DNA of 64,000 bases from Paenarthrobacter ilicis (lineage in GTDB: Bacteria > Actinomycetota > Actinomycetes > Actinomycetales > Micrococcaceae): assembly GCF_016907545.1 (NCBI RefSeq), contig NZ_JAFBCD010000001.1, positions 1,178,001 through 1,242,000 of the forward strand. Direction: 5' to 3'. Each line of letters opens with the position of its first letter. The first letter of the stretch is position 1. Below the pieces are notes generated by a model that did no database searches, was not told the origin of the DNA, and saw only the letters and a list, made by a program, of their open reading frames with translations. Positions 8,311 through 17,437 of this stretch are shown here, piece by piece. The position numbers were made by a program, and so were the translations under genes.

Positions 8311-9471
8311 TCAGGCCAGCCGGAGTGCTCCCGCAGCGGGTGTCACGGTGAAGATGTCCGGTGCGGTGAAGCCCGCTTCCGCGAAGGAACGCACGACGGC
8401 GTCACGCACCTGCTGCTCCTGGCCCACCGGGGTGAGGGCAATGGCTGAGCCGCCGAATCCGCCGCCCGTCATACGGGCGCCGATTGCGCCGTTGGTTCGG
8501 GCGGTGTCGACGGCAAGATCGAGTTCCGGGCAGGAAATTTCGAAGTCATCGCGCATGGAGACGTGGCTGGCATCCAGCAGGGCCCCGATGGCTGCCGGAC
8601 CCTGGCTGGCGAGGGTCTCCACCGTCTGCAGGACACGGTCGTTCTCCGTGACAACATGACGGACACGGCGGAGGGTGAGCTCGTCCAGGAGGCCCGCGGC
8701 CTCTTCCAGGCGTTCCACGCCAACATCGCGAAGCGCTGTGACCTCCAAAAGCTCCGCGCCCAACTCGCACGATGCCCGCCTGGAGGCGTAACCGCCGTCG
8801 GCGTGTGAGTGCGACACCTTGGTGTCAATGACCAAGAGAACCAGGTCCGCCGATTCGGCATCGAACGGGACAAGTTCAACGTGCTGGTCGCGGCAATCAA
8901 GGAAGACGGCCTGTCCCTTGGCGCCCCGCAGGGAGGCCGATTGGTCCATGATGCCCGTGGGTGCACCCACGAAGATGTTTTCCGCGCGCTGGGTAGCCAG
9001 CACCAAGTCCTCGGCCGCGAAGCCTGCACCCGTGAGCTCATTGAGGGCGGAAATGACGGCGCACTCAATGGCATGGGAGGACGAAAGTCCGGCGCCGGAG
9101 GGAACGTCGGAGTCGAGAAGCAGGTCAAAGCCCGGGACCTCTATGCCCCGTTCCTGCAGTGCCCAGGCAACGCCCAGCGGGTAGCGGGACCACCCTTCCC
9201 CCGAACCGGGTTCCAGCCCGGCCAGGTCAGCTTCAACCAGGCCGTGTCCGCCGAACGTGGAGAGCATCCGCACGGTGGTGTCCTCACGGACCCGCAGCGC
9301 CACCTTGGCGGTCTTGTCGATCGCGAAAGGCAGCACGAAGCCTTCGTTGTAGTCAGTGTGCTCGCCGATGAGGTTCACCCGTCCCGGTGCCTGCCAGACG
9401 CCGTCGGGAGCTGTCCCGAACGTTTCTTCAAAACGGGCGGCCAAAGCGCTGGCTGTAGAGGTGATGGTCAT
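8311..9471 (-). CDS. galK: Galactokinase
   Basis: This 386-residue GHMP kinase phosphorylates galactose at C1 in the Leloir pathway. The galactokinase signature GRVNLIGEHTDYN spans about 30-42, the ATP-binding GHMP motif is DVPSGAGLSSSHA, and the C-terminal glycine loop is MTGGGFGGSA. The ATG overlaps the galT stop by four bases, so the two are translationally coupled. A hairpin follows the stop. Confidence 0.96.
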   Translation of the reverse strand: MTITSTASALAARFEETFGTAPDGVWQAPGRVNLIGEHTDYNEGFVLPFAIDKTAKVALRVREDTTVRMLSTFGGHGLVEADLAGLEPGSGEGWSRYPLGVAWALQERGIEVPGFDLLLDSDVPSGAGLSSSHAIECAVISALNELTGAGFAAEDLVLATQRAENIFVGAPTGIMDQSASLRGAKGQAVFLDCRDQHVELVPFDAESADLVLLVIDTKVSHSHADGGYASRRASCELGAELLEVTALRDVGVERLEEAAGLLDELTLRRVRHVVTENDRVLQTVETLASQGPAAIGALLDASHVSMRDDFEISCPELDLAVDTARTNGAIGARMTGGGFGGSAIALTPVGQEQQVRDAVVRSFAEAGFTAPDIFTVTPAAGALRLA

Positions 9472-10619
9472 GCGGGGGAGCCTTCCAGGGACGTGCTGAC
9501 GGCGGTAACGGGGGCGACGCTGCGGAGGCGTTCCGCCACAGCTTCCGGGGTGGTGTCGTTGATGAATGCACCCATGGCTGCTTCCGAGCCGGCCAAATAC
9601 TTGAGTTTATCCGCAGCGCGGCGTGGCGAGGTGAGCTGGAGGTGCAGCTGGCCCGCGGGCCGCAGAACCGGATCCAGGGGCGCCTGGTGCCACGCCGAGA
9701 TATAAGGAGTGGGCGTGGGGTAGAGAGCATCGAGCCGCTGGAGCAAATCCAGGTACACGTGGGAGAGTTCGTCGCGCTCTTCCCCGCTCAGGGCCGCCAG
9801 GTCCGGGACGCTGCGGTGGGGAACCAAATGGACTTCCAGGGGCCATCGAGCCGCAAACGGTACGTAGGCGCTGAAGTGCTCCGCTTCCAGGATCATGCGG
9901 CTGCCGTCTTCACGCTCGGCCCGCAGGAGGGAGGCCTGCAGCGTTTCCTTCGCATCCACGTCGTCGTAATATTTCCGGGCCACGGCACCCAGCTGGGCTG
10001 CGCGGGGCGTGACATACGGATAGGCATAGATTTGGCCATGCGGGTGGTGCAGCGTGACTCCAATGTCCGCCCCGCGGTTCTCGAAAGGGAACACCTGCTT
10101 GATGCCCGGGAGCGCACTGAGGGCCTCGGTGCGCTGGGCCCACGCCTCGATGACGGTGCGGGCGCGTGTTTGGCCCAGTCCGGCGAAGGAGCCGGTGTGC
10201 TGGGGGGTGAAGGCGACTACTTCGCAGCGTCCGTAGGCGGGTCCGGTGATCCCGTGGCCGCTGGCGCCCGGCGCGGGAAGGGGCGGAATGTCGCCCACTG
10301 CGGGCCCCAGGGACGGGAAGCGGTTCTCGAACACCACGACGTCGTAGTCCGCCGCCGGGATTTCAGAGGGGTTGGCCGCCGTGGTGGGGCAGATGGGGCA
10401 CTGGTCCGCGGGCGGCAGGTGCGTGCGTGACTGACGGTGAGCCGCCACCGCGACCCAATCACCGGACAATGCGTCATACCGGACCTCGCCAGGCTCTCCC
10501 CGCGTGGGGAGGTCGCGGTGGTCCACCATGGACTCCAGGGTGCGCTCGGGTGTCCCGGGATCATCGAAGTAAATCAGCTCGCGGGTGTCGGCGAGACGGG
10601 TGCTGGTGATGCGGCTCAT
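9468..10619 (-). CDS. galT: Galactose-1-phosphate uridylyltransferase
   Basis: This 383-residue enzyme exchanges UMP between UDP-glucose and galactose-1-phosphate. The zinc-binding DQCPICP and the active-site LHHPHGQIYAYPY (nucleophilic His in HPH) are both present. It is the first gene of a galTK operon. It starts 65 bases from a divergent gene through an AT-rich spacer with several CAAA-type words that probably holds both promoters. GATCAT lies six bases before the ATG as a possible -10. No GalE is in the window. Confidence 0.96.
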   Translation of the reverse strand: MSRITSTRLADTRELIYFDDPGTPERTLESMVDHRDLPTRGEPGEVRYDALSGDWVAVAAHRQSRTHLPPADQCPICPTTAANPSEIPAADYDVVVFENRFPSLGPAVGDIPPLPAPGASGHGITGPAYGRCEVVAFTPQHTGSFAGLGQTRARTVIEAWAQRTEALSALPGIKQVFPFENRGADIGVTLHHPHGQIYAYPYVTPRAAQLGAVARKYYDDVDAKETLQASLLRAEREDGSRMILEAEHFSAYVPFAARWPLEVHLVPHRSVPDLAALSGEERDELSHVYLDLLQRLDALYPTPTPYISAWHQAPLDPVLRPAGQLHLQLTSPRRAADKLKYLAGSEAAMGAFINDTTPEAVAERLRSVAPVTAVSTSLEGSPA

Positions 10620-10717
10620 ACACCGATGATCCCATAAGCAACCAAAAACGCATAGTTTCTAACAAAATCAAACATTCACCTCGAATGGATCCAGTCCGGA
10701 TGCAGTACCGTATTGCC
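10620..10717. promoter_or_regulatory. AT-rich divergent promoter region of galTK and the aldose epimerase gene
   Basis: The segment around 10640-10680 is clearly AT-rich against its surroundings and lies between divergent sugar genes. GATCAT is six bases before galT and TACCGT (10706-10711) six bases before the chosen epimerase ATG. A sugar-responsive repressor site is plausible but I cannot define one. Confidence 0.4.
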
Positions 10718-11665
10718 ATGCCTGACTCCCTCCCCATGACAGATCAACACCAGCCGGCAGCACGCCGCTTCGCCACGGGCCGCCAATTTGAACTGCGCCG
10801 CGGTGATGCACTGGCTGTGGTCACCGAGCTCGCCGCCGGGCTCCGCCTGTACTCCCGGAAGGGTGTCCAGCTGACGGAGAGTTACGGGGATGACCAGATT
10901 CCGCCGGGCGCAACCGGCATCACCTTGGCGCCCTGGGCCAACCGGATCGAGGACGGCCTGTGGTTCCTGGACGGAAAGAAGCAGCAACTGGACATCACCG
11001 AGGCTTCGCGGAACAACGCCAGCCACGGACTCTTGCGGAACACCGGATATGCACTGGTGGACGAATCGGAGTTTTCCGTGACATTGGAGGCCACGGTGTT
11101 TCCGCAGCACGGCTACCCCTTCCTGGTCCGTCACCGCGTGCGCTACGAATTGGACCAGGCACTGGATCTCCGGGTCCAGCAAACGCTGGTCAATGACTCG
11201 CAGGGGCCGGCCCCGGTTGTCCTGGGCGCCCACCCGTACCTCCGTGTAGGTGACACCGCCCCGGAGGACCTGACCCTCACGGTGCGGGCCGGAACCCGCC
11301 TGGTGGCAGACGATCGGCTCATTCCCCGCAGCGCCGTGGCAGTTGATGGGGAGCACGACTTTTCCGGCGGTGCTGCTGTGGGTGACCTGCTGGTGGACGT
11401 CGCCCTGACGGCCCTGGCGTTCGACGGCGGCGTTGCCCGCCACGTGCTCACGGCACCCGATGGTCGAAGCGTTGCCCTGGAACAGGACGAAAGCTGCCCC
11501 TATGTGCACGTCTTCGTGACGGACAACTTCCCGGGCCGGACCAAAGCTGTTGCCCTGGAGCCCATGACAGGACCGGCCAATGCCTTCAACAGTGGCGATG
11601 GACTGCGCTGGGTGGAGCCCGGCGGAGAGTTCACCATGAGGTGGGGGATCGCTGCGTCCCTCTAG
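10718..11665 (+). CDS. Aldose 1-epimerase family protein
   Basis: This enzyme of the GalM-like fold interconverts alpha and beta aldose anomers and probably feeds galactokinase. Conserved elements are NNASHGLLRN (His), GAHPYLRVGD (His) and the Glu of KAVALEPMTGPANAFNSG. I chose the ATG at 10718 (315 residues) because TACCGT sits six bases before it. In-frame ATGs at 10685, 10700 and 10736 are alternatives and none has a ribosome site. It is divergent from galTK. Confidence 0.88.
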   Translation: MPDSLPMTDQHQPAARRFATGRQFELRRGDALAVVTELAAGLRLYSRKGVQLTESYGDDQIPPGATGITLAPWANRIEDGLWFLDGKKQQLDITEASRNNASHGLLRNTGYALVDESEFSVTLEATVFPQHGYPFLVRHRVRYELDQALDLRVQQTLVNDSQGPAPVVLGAHPYLRVGDTAPEDLTLTVRAGTRLVADDRLIPRSAVAVDGEHDFSGGAAVGDLLVDVALTALAFDGGVARHVLTAPDGRSVALEQDESCPYVHVFVTDNFPGRTKAVALEPMTGPANAFNSGDGLRWVEPGGEFTMRWGIAASL

Positions 11666-11743
11666 CCACCTTGTATCCGGAAAGTCCGTGTCCAGAAAGC
11701 GGTCCGGTTTCCCATACGGCGTTGGCTACGGAATTATGGGTCC

Positions 11744-12952
11744 ATGACGCCAACACCGGACGCCAGATCCCGTTCTGACCGCCAAATCGCCGAGGACATC
11801 CCGTACGGGGTGCGCATAGCCGCCGCCTGGTCCTGGCGCGCAGGGCTGATCCTGCTGATGATCGGCGCACTGGTGTGGTTGCTGGGCAAAGTAAGTTTCC
11901 TCATCATTCCGGTGATGGTGGCAGCGCTGCTGGCCGGATTGCTCTACCCGGTGGTTGCTTGGCTGCGTAGGCGGAAAGTGCCCAACGGCCTGGCAGTCGC
12001 CATCACGGTCCTGGGTTTCATCGGGGTCATCGCCGGTGCCCTGGCGCTGGTAGGCAGGCAGCTGGTCTCCGGTTTCGGGGAGCTCTGGCAGGAAGCGCTG
12101 CTGGGAATCCAGCAGATACAAACCTGGTTGTCCGATGGACCGCTGCACCTCACCGCGGACCAGATCGACAAGTACATTTCGGACGGCGCCAACGCCCTCC
12201 AGAACAACAGCAGCAGCATCCTCAGCGGGGCACTGTCCTTCGGCAGCACCGCAGGGCACTTTGCTGCCGGCCTTGTCCTTGCACTCTTCATCCTGATTTT
12301 CTTCCTGCTGGAAGGCAGCCGGATCTGGGGCTTCCTGGTCCGTTTATTGCCCAAGACCGCCCGACGGGCCACCGACGGCGCGGGACGGCGCGGCTGGACC
12401 TCCATGGTCAGCTACGTCAGGATCCAGATGTTCGTGGCCTTCGTTGACGCCGTGGGAATCGGGGTTGGTGCAGCCATCATCCAGGTGCCGCTGGCCCTGC
12501 CCCTTGCCGTCCTGGTGTTCATCGGCTCCTTCATTCCAGTGGTGGGTGCCCTGGTGACCGGTGCCATTGCCGTGTTGTTGGCCCTGGTGGCCAACGGACC
12601 CATCAATGCCCTCATCATGCTGGCTATTGTTCTGCTGGTGCAGCAGCTCGAAAGCCACATCCTCCAGCCCCTGGTCATGGGTAAGGCTGTTTCCCTCCAC
12701 CCGGTGGCGGTCATCCTGTCCGTTGCCGCGGGTTCCTACCTTGCCGGGATCCCAGGAGCCCTGTTCGCCGTTCCGCTGCTTGCCGTAGCAAATACGTCAG
12801 TTCGGTATATTGCGGCCCGGGCGTGGGAACATGAAGGAGAACCGGGTGGCGCCGGACCTGCCGGCGAAACCACGGCCTCGGACAGCACCTCGGTTGAGGG
12901 CCCCGATGCCACCACTTCAAAACCTGATGCCACCACTTCAAAAGGAGAATAG
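11744..12952 (+). CDS. AI-2E family transporter
   Basis: This 402-residue membrane protein has seven to eight hydrophobic segments and the AI-2E/PerM family motifs LFILIFFLLEG, VLVFIGSFIPVVG and QQLESHILQPLVMGKAVSLHP. The family exports autoinducer-2 or acts in ion transport in different bacteria; the substrate here is unknown. The C-terminal tail is polar and contains a tandem PDATTSK-PDATTSK (21-base period at 12905-12943). The final repeat unit also supplies the ribosome site of the next gene, which starts three bases after this stop. Confidence 0.9.
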   Translation: MTPTPDARSRSDRQIAEDIPYGVRIAAAWSWRAGLILLMIGALVWLLGKVSFLIIPVMVAALLAGLLYPVVAWLRRRKVPNGLAVAITVLGFIGVIAGALALVGRQLVSGFGELWQEALLGIQQIQTWLSDGPLHLTADQIDKYISDGANALQNNSSSILSGALSFGSTAGHFAAGLVLALFILIFFLLEGSRIWGFLVRLLPKTARRATDGAGRRGWTSMVSYVRIQMFVAFVDAVGIGVGAAIIQVPLALPLAVLVFIGSFIPVVGALVTGAIAVLLALVANGPINALIMLAIVLLVQQLESHILQPLVMGKAVSLHPVAVILSVAAGSYLAGIPGALFAVPLLAVANTSVRYIAARAWEHEGEPGGAGPAGETTASDSTSVEGPDATTSKPDATTSKGE

Positions 12953-12955
12953 TCA

Positions 12956-14194
12956 GTGAATACCCTCGAAACCCTGCCCGTCGGCTTGGCCGATGTCCTC
13001 AAGGCGCAGGAACTGCTCGAGGGCATTATTACCAAGACTCCTGTGGAGTCCTCCCGTGCCTTGGGCAGCCTCGTGGGCGGGAACGTCTTCTTCAAATGTG
13101 AAAACCTCCAGCGCGCAGGTTCGTTCAAGGTCCGTGGGGCATACGTCCGCATGGCGCGCTTGACCGAGGACGAGAAGAAGCGTGGAGTAGTTGCTGCATC
13201 GGCCGGAAACCATGCCCAGGGAGTGGCAGTAGCCGCAAAGAGCCTTGGCATCAATGCCCGGATCTACATGCCGCTGGGTGTAGCCCTGCCCAAACTGGCG
13301 GCCACCCGGAGCCATGGTGCAGAGGTGGTGCTGCACGGCCACAACGTTGATGAGGCGCTGGCGGAAGCCCAGCGGTACGCGGACGAGAGCGGCGCGGTTT
13401 TTGTCCACCCCTTCGACAACGTGGACGTCGTGGCAGGGCAGGGGACAATCGGCCTCGAGATCCTGGAACAGATCCCCAACGTTGACACCATCCTCATGGG
13501 AGTGGGCGGCGGGGGACTCCTGGCCGGCGTTGCCGTCGCCATCAAAGCCAAAGCCAAAGAACTGGGCCGGGAAATCCGAGTGATCGGTGTCCAGGCCGAA
13601 AACGCTGCAGCGTACCCGCCCTCACTGGCTGCCGACGCCTTGGTGCCGCTGAAGAAAGTCACCACCATGGCGGACGGCATTGCCGTGGGAAGGCCCGGGC
13701 AGTTGCCCTTCAGCATCATCCGCGAACTGGTGGACGATGTTGTGACGGTCAGCGAGGACTCGCTGGCCCGTGCGCTGATTTTTCTCCTTGAGCGGGCCAA
13801 GATGGTTGTTGAGCCCGCTGGTGCCGTGGGCGTGGCGGCACTGATGGACGGCAAGATCGAAAACCCGGGGAACACCGCCGTCGTGCTGTCCGGTGGCAAC
13901 ATCGATCCCATGCTGATGCTGAAAGTCATCCAGCGCGGTCTTTCGGCCGCGGGCCGTTTCATGACGGTCCGCATGATGCTGGACGACCGTCCCGGCTCCT
14001 TGGCCACGATCGCGCGCATCATTGCCGAGAACGACGCCAACGTCACTGGACTGGATCACACCCGCTTGGGCGGTTCCATCAGCATGGGCGACGTATCAAT
14101 CACCATCAACCTGGAAACCAAGGGCCATGAACACGGCGAGCAAGTGCTCGGCGCGCTGCGGGCCGAGGGCTTCCAGCCGATCGTGGTCCACTGA
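12956..14194 (+). CDS. ilvA: Threonine ammonia-lyase with C-terminal ACT domain
   Basis: This 412-residue PLP enzyme deaminates threonine to 2-oxobutyrate for isoleucine synthesis. The PLP lysine is about residue 58 in AGSFKVRGAY and the phosphate-binding loop is GVGGGGLLAG. The last ~78 residues (FMTVRMMLDDRPGSLA onward) form a single ACT domain, as in short actinobacterial IlvA forms with one regulatory domain. GTG start with AAAGGAG eight bases upstream, overlapping the end of the transporter gene, so the two are probably cotranscribed. Confidence 0.94.
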   Translation: MNTLETLPVGLADVLKAQELLEGIITKTPVESSRALGSLVGGNVFFKCENLQRAGSFKVRGAYVRMARLTEDEKKRGVVAASAGNHAQGVAVAAKSLGINARIYMPLGVALPKLAATRSHGAEVVLHGHNVDEALAEAQRYADESGAVFVHPFDNVDVVAGQGTIGLEILEQIPNVDTILMGVGGGGLLAGVAVAIKAKAKELGREIRVIGVQAENAAAYPPSLAADALVPLKKVTTMADGIAVGRPGQLPFSIIRELVDDVVTVSEDSLARALIFLLERAKMVVEPAGAVGVAALMDGKIENPGNTAVVLSGGNIDPMLMLKVIQRGLSAAGRFMTVRMMLDDRPGSLATIARIIAENDANVTGLDHTRLGGSISMGDVSITINLETKGHEHGEQVLGALRAEGFQPIVVH

Positions 14195-14208
14195 CCGGGA
14201 GGGAAACC

Positions 14209-14826
14209 ATGGTGTTGGGGGTGCCGGAACAAACACCGGCGGAGGCCAAGGATTCGCTCGCTGGGCGGGCGAAGGGCGGCCTTGTCTTCATGGGCGGGTT
14301 CGTTGTTCTGCTCTACGTCATCGAGTTCATCAACACCCTGATGTTCCACGGGCTGAACCGCACGTTCGGACTGCGATCGCGTTCATGGGATGGAATCCTG
14401 GACATCATCACGTTTCCGTTGCTGCACGCCAACTTCAATCACCTGCTGTCCAACACCCTGCCACTGATCATCTTTGGCTTCCTGGCCTTCATGTCCGGTA
14501 TCAGGGTTTTCCTGACCGCGCTGGCTTTCAGCTGGTTGGGGTCCGGGCTGACTGTCTGGCTCATTGGCGGCGGCGGGGTGACCGTGGGAGCGTCAGGCCT
14601 GGTGTTCGGTTTCTTCGCTTTCCTTCTGGTGCGCGGCTTCTTCAACCGGAACTGGTGGCAGATCCTGCTCTCCATTGTCCTGTTCATGGCCTACGGCAGC
14701 ATCCTGTTCGGAGTGCTGCCTACCGTGATGGGCTATGTGTCCTGGCAGGCCCACCTCGGGGGTGCCATTGGCGGCGTGATTGCCGCGGTCCTGCTGAGGC
14801 CAAGGAGTTCTTCCACCAGCGTGTGA
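14209..14826 (+). CDS. Rhomboid family intramembrane serine protease
   Basis: This 205-residue membrane protein has about six transmembrane segments. The catalytic pair is visible: Ser129 in VGASGLVFG and His182 in WQAHLGGAIGG. The HxxxN-type motif (HANFNHLLSN, 73-82) that lines the oxyanion site is also present, so it should be active. It starts 14 bases after ilvA and is probably in the same operon. The substrate is unknown. Confidence 0.93.
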   Translation: MVLGVPEQTPAEAKDSLAGRAKGGLVFMGGFVVLLYVIEFINTLMFHGLNRTFGLRSRSWDGILDIITFPLLHANFNHLLSNTLPLIIFGFLAFMSGIRVFLTALAFSWLGSGLTVWLIGGGGVTVGASGLVFGFFAFLLVRGFFNRNWWQILLSIVLFMAYGSILFGVLPTVMGYVSWQAHLGGAIGGVIAAVLLRPRSSSTSV

Positions 14827-14830
14827 ACAC

Positions 14831-14873
14831 GAAAACGCCGGCCCGCCCCGCCAAGGGGTGGACCGGCGTCGTT
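14831..14873. terminator. Terminator between rhomboid gene and greA
   Basis: A GC-rich stem (ACGCCGG at 14835-14841 with CCGGCGT at 14863-14869) is followed on the minus strand by a TTTT run, so it most clearly terminates greA. On the + strand the following bases are moderately T-rich, and it may act in both directions. Confidence 0.75.
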
Positions 14874-14891
14874 CGTTGTATTTTGTGGCTG

Positions 14892-15386
14892 TTAGCCTGC
14901 GTACGGCTTGGCGGAAACGATTTCCACGGCGATTTCCTTGCCGTTGGGGGCGGTGTAGCTGAGCTTGTCGCCCTCCTTGTGGCCGATGATCGCTGCGCCC
15001 AGCGGCGACTTTTCGCTGAAGACGTCAATGTCCGAGTCGCCGGCGATTTCGCGTGATCCCAGCAGGAACTTCTCTTCGTCGCCTGCAATGCGGGCAACTA
15101 CCAACATGCCGGGCTCAACGATTCCGTCGTCGGCCGGGGCTTCGCCCACCTGGGCATCGCGCAGAAGTGCCGTCAGCTGGCGGATGCGGGCTTCGATTTT
15201 GCCCTGCTCCTCTTTGGCTGCGTGGTAGCCGCCGTTTTCCTTGAGGTCGCCTTCCTGGCGGGCAGCTTCGATCTTCTGGACAATATCCGCCCGGCCCGGG
15301 CCGGAAAGGTGGTCCAGCTCAGCCGTCAAGCGATCGAATGCTTCCTGGGTAAGCCAAGCTGCAGTGGCGCTGTTGGTGGTAGACAC
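14892..15386 (-). CDS. greA: Transcription elongation factor GreA
   Basis: This 164-residue protein rescues backtracked RNA polymerase by stimulating transcript cleavage. The N-terminal coiled coil carries the acidic tip (GDLKENGGYHAAKEEQG), and the C-terminal FKBP-like domain ends with the family pattern SPLGAAIIGHKEGD. The GTG at 15386 is chosen because AGAGGAG lies eight bases upstream and the length then matches the family; a longer ATG frame from 15458 has no support. Confidence 0.95.
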   Translation of the reverse strand: MSTTNSATAAWLTQEAFDRLTAELDHLSGPGRADIVQKIEAARQEGDLKENGGYHAAKEEQGKIEARIRQLTALLRDAQVGEAPADDGIVEPGMLVVARIAGDEEKFLLGSREIAGDSDIDVFSEKSPLGAAIIGHKEGDKLSYTAPNGKEIAVEIVSAKPYAG

Positions 15387-15539
15387 GGATTTCTCCTCTA
15401 GATCTGACAATGCAAAAAGACCCCGCCGAGGTGGCCACTCGTGATGCTCAGTAACCAACTTAACGGGGTGAAGGTTTCATCCATTCTAGTGAAAAGGCAG
15501 GACTAAACCAAACCGCATGAGTCCGGGATCACACCGGAG

Positions 15540-15998
15540 TTACTTCCCGCTGTCCACAATCCAGCAGCTGTCCACCACGCCGGACACTGCCGGAGATTCG
15601 GTACGGAGGACGGTTCTTTGGATGGTGGTCCGCCCGCCGTCGGCCTCTTCCTCAGGGGCGTTCGGGCCGATTTCCACCACCTTCCAACCCACCACGGCAA
15701 ACTTGGAATCCAGTGCCTTGACGGCGCACTTCGCCGTGGCGCCGGGGTACTTGGTGACCTGGTAATCAACCTCGGACTGGGTGGCATCAACGGTGCTGTA
15801 GCCCACGTCCTTGAAGGTCACAGGGGCCTGTGCGGAGCCCGTGGCAATATAGCCGGCAAAAGCTATTCCCACCGCCAGGGCGCCGATGAGGATGTTTCGC
15901 TTTGTTTTGCGGGTCATGGCCCGCTTTTTACCACCGTAGCGATTGGCTAGGCTGGTATCCGGCGATACTTGGGTGGCCTTGGGGTCCTCTGAAGTCAC
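15540..15998 (-). CDS. DUF4307 domain membrane protein
   Basis: This 152-residue protein has a positively charged N-terminus (KKRAMTRKTKRN), one transmembrane helix at about 34-54 and an extracytoplasmic domain containing two Cys (about residues 110 and 145), a plausible disulphide. It matches the actinobacterial DUF4307 family, which sits beside greA and mca in M. tuberculosis too. Function is unknown. It starts at GTG with TAAACT six bases upstream, a leaderless pattern, and diverges from mca. Confidence 0.85.
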   Translation of the reverse strand: MTSEDPKATQVSPDTSLANRYGGKKRAMTRKTKRNILIGALAVGIAFAGYIATGSAQAPVTFKDVGYSTVDATQSEVDYQVTKYPGATAKCAVKALDSKFAVVGWKVVEIGPNAPEEEADGGRTTIQRTVLRTESPAVSGVVDSCWIVDSGK

Positions 15999-16004
15999 CC
16001 GTCC

Positions 16005-16010
16005 AGTTTA
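16005..16010 (-). promoter_or_regulatory. -10 hexamer TAAACT, six bases before the DUF4307 GTG
   Basis: TAAACT-N6-GTG on the minus strand with no Shine-Dalgarno sequence fits a leaderless promoter. Confidence 0.45.
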
Positions 16011-16069
16011 GTGCCGATCCCGGCGTCCCATCACCGCCCCAGCTCGAATCACGAAAGAGGAGCCGTCAC

Positions 16070-16975
16070 GTGACAGCGTCCAGCAGTTCCGGGCAGCAAC
16101 TGAGGTTGCTCGCCGTTCACGCCCACCCGGATGATGAGTCCAGCAAGGGCGCAGCAACCATGGCGATGTACGCGGCCGCAGGCGTGGACGTCATGGTGGC
16201 TACCTGCACGGACGGTTCCCGCGGAGACATCCAAAACCCTGCCATGGAGGATGCCCCGCACCCCAAGCGGGATATGGCTGGAGCCCGCCGGCTGGAGATG
16301 GCCAATGCAGCAGCCGTGCTGGGAATCAAGCAGCATTGGCTCGGATTCGTGGATTCCGGCCTTCCGGAGGGCGATCCCCTTCCGCCTTTGCCGCCGGGGT
16401 GCTTTGCCCTGCAGCCATTGGAGCGCGCCACCGCCCCGCTGGTCCGGCTGGTCCGTTCCTTCAAACCGCACGTCATCCTCAGCTACGACGAAAACGGCGG
16501 TTACCCGCACCCGGACCACATCATGTCCCACAAGGTGGCGGTAGAGGCCTATGAGGCCGCAGGGGATCCTGAGCGCTATCCCGGGCTGGGGGAGCCCTGG
16601 GCTCCGAGCAAGTTGTACTACGACCGCGCCTTCAGCCCGGAACGTTTCCGGGCCCTGCACTTCGCCCTGGAGGAAGCCGGCCTGCAGTCGCCCTACGCCG
16701 AGCGCCTTGCTGCCTGGTTGGAAGCAGATGCTGAAGGCCATACGCCCCCGGCGCCTGCCCACGAGACCACCACGCAGGTGGATTGCGGCCGGTTCTTTGA
16801 GGCCAGGGATGATGCGCTGCGTGCCCACCGGACCCAGATTGATCCGCTGGGCTTCTTCTTCGCTGTAACGCCCGAGCTGCAGCGTTCCGCATGGCCGTGG
16901 GAGGACTACAGCCTGATCCATTCACGGGTGCAATCCGAGCTGCCGGAAACGGATCTCTTCGCGGGGATAAGATAG
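16070..16975 (+). CDS. mca: Mycothiol S-conjugate amidase
   Basis: This 301-residue zinc amidase cleaves mycothiol conjugates of toxins to a mercapturic acid and the glucosaminyl-inositol carrier. The LmbE-like metal motif HAHPDDE is at about 17-23 and the second His pair is in NGGYPHPDHIMSHK. A tail of the type seen in Mca (AHRTQIDPLGFFFAV) separates it from MshB. GTG start, AGAGGAG eight bases upstream. It marks the host as a mycothiol producer. Confidence 0.95.
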   Translation: MTASSSSGQQLRLLAVHAHPDDESSKGAATMAMYAAAGVDVMVATCTDGSRGDIQNPAMEDAPHPKRDMAGARRLEMANAAAVLGIKQHWLGFVDSGLPEGDPLPPLPPGCFALQPLERATAPLVRLVRSFKPHVILSYDENGGYPHPDHIMSHKVAVEAYEAAGDPERYPGLGEPWAPSKLYYDRAFSPERFRALHFALEEAGLQSPYAERLAAWLEADAEGHTPPAPAHETTTQVDCGRFFEARDDALRAHRTQIDPLGFFFAVTPELQRSAWPWEDYSLIHSRVQSELPETDLFAGIR

Positions 16976-17078
16976 AGGCTCCGAAGGTTTCTATCGCTCG
17001 TAGAAACAGTCCGGCCACCCTGCAGTCAGGCTCAGCCCTGCACAGCGGAATGCGTCAGCTCCCATAGAAGGTTTGAAC

Positions 17079-17387
17079 GTGCATCACTTGCTACTTGCCC
17101 TGTCCGTGACTCCGACGCCAGATCCCACGGGAACGTTGCGGCCCGGCCTCTCCGAGGACCAGGTGACGCCGGGTACCTGGGGATTCGTCCTCACAGCCTT
17201 TATCGTGATCCTCACGACGTTCCTGATTGTGGACATGGTTCGCAGGATCCGGCGCGTCCGGTACCGGGCGCAGGTTGAGGAAGCACGTTTGGCTGCGGAA
17301 GAAGGCGGAACAGCGGACCAGGCCTCCGGTGCGGATGCGGACTCCGCAGCAGAGGACACCAACGACGCCGGTCCCTCACCGCGCTGA
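17079..17387 (+). CDS. Small single-pass membrane protein
   Basis: This 102-residue protein has a short Thr/Pro-rich N-terminus, one transmembrane helix (WGFVLTAFIVILTTFLIVDM) followed by a basic stop-transfer stretch (RRIRRVRYR) and an acidic Ala-rich tail. GTG at 17079 is chosen because AGAAGG is seven bases upstream; a TTG two codons earlier is the alternative. The position directly after mca is the same as that of a small membrane gene in M. tuberculosis. Function unknown. Confidence 0.75.
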   Translation: MHHLLLALSVTPTPDPTGTLRPGLSEDQVTPGTWGFVLTAFIVILTTFLIVDMVRRIRRVRYRAQVEEARLAAEEGGTADQASGADADSAAEDTNDAGPSPR

Positions 17388-17437
17388 TGTCGGCTGCCCG
17401 CTGACGCTGGCCGGCTGCTGCCTGGGCGGCGAGCCCT

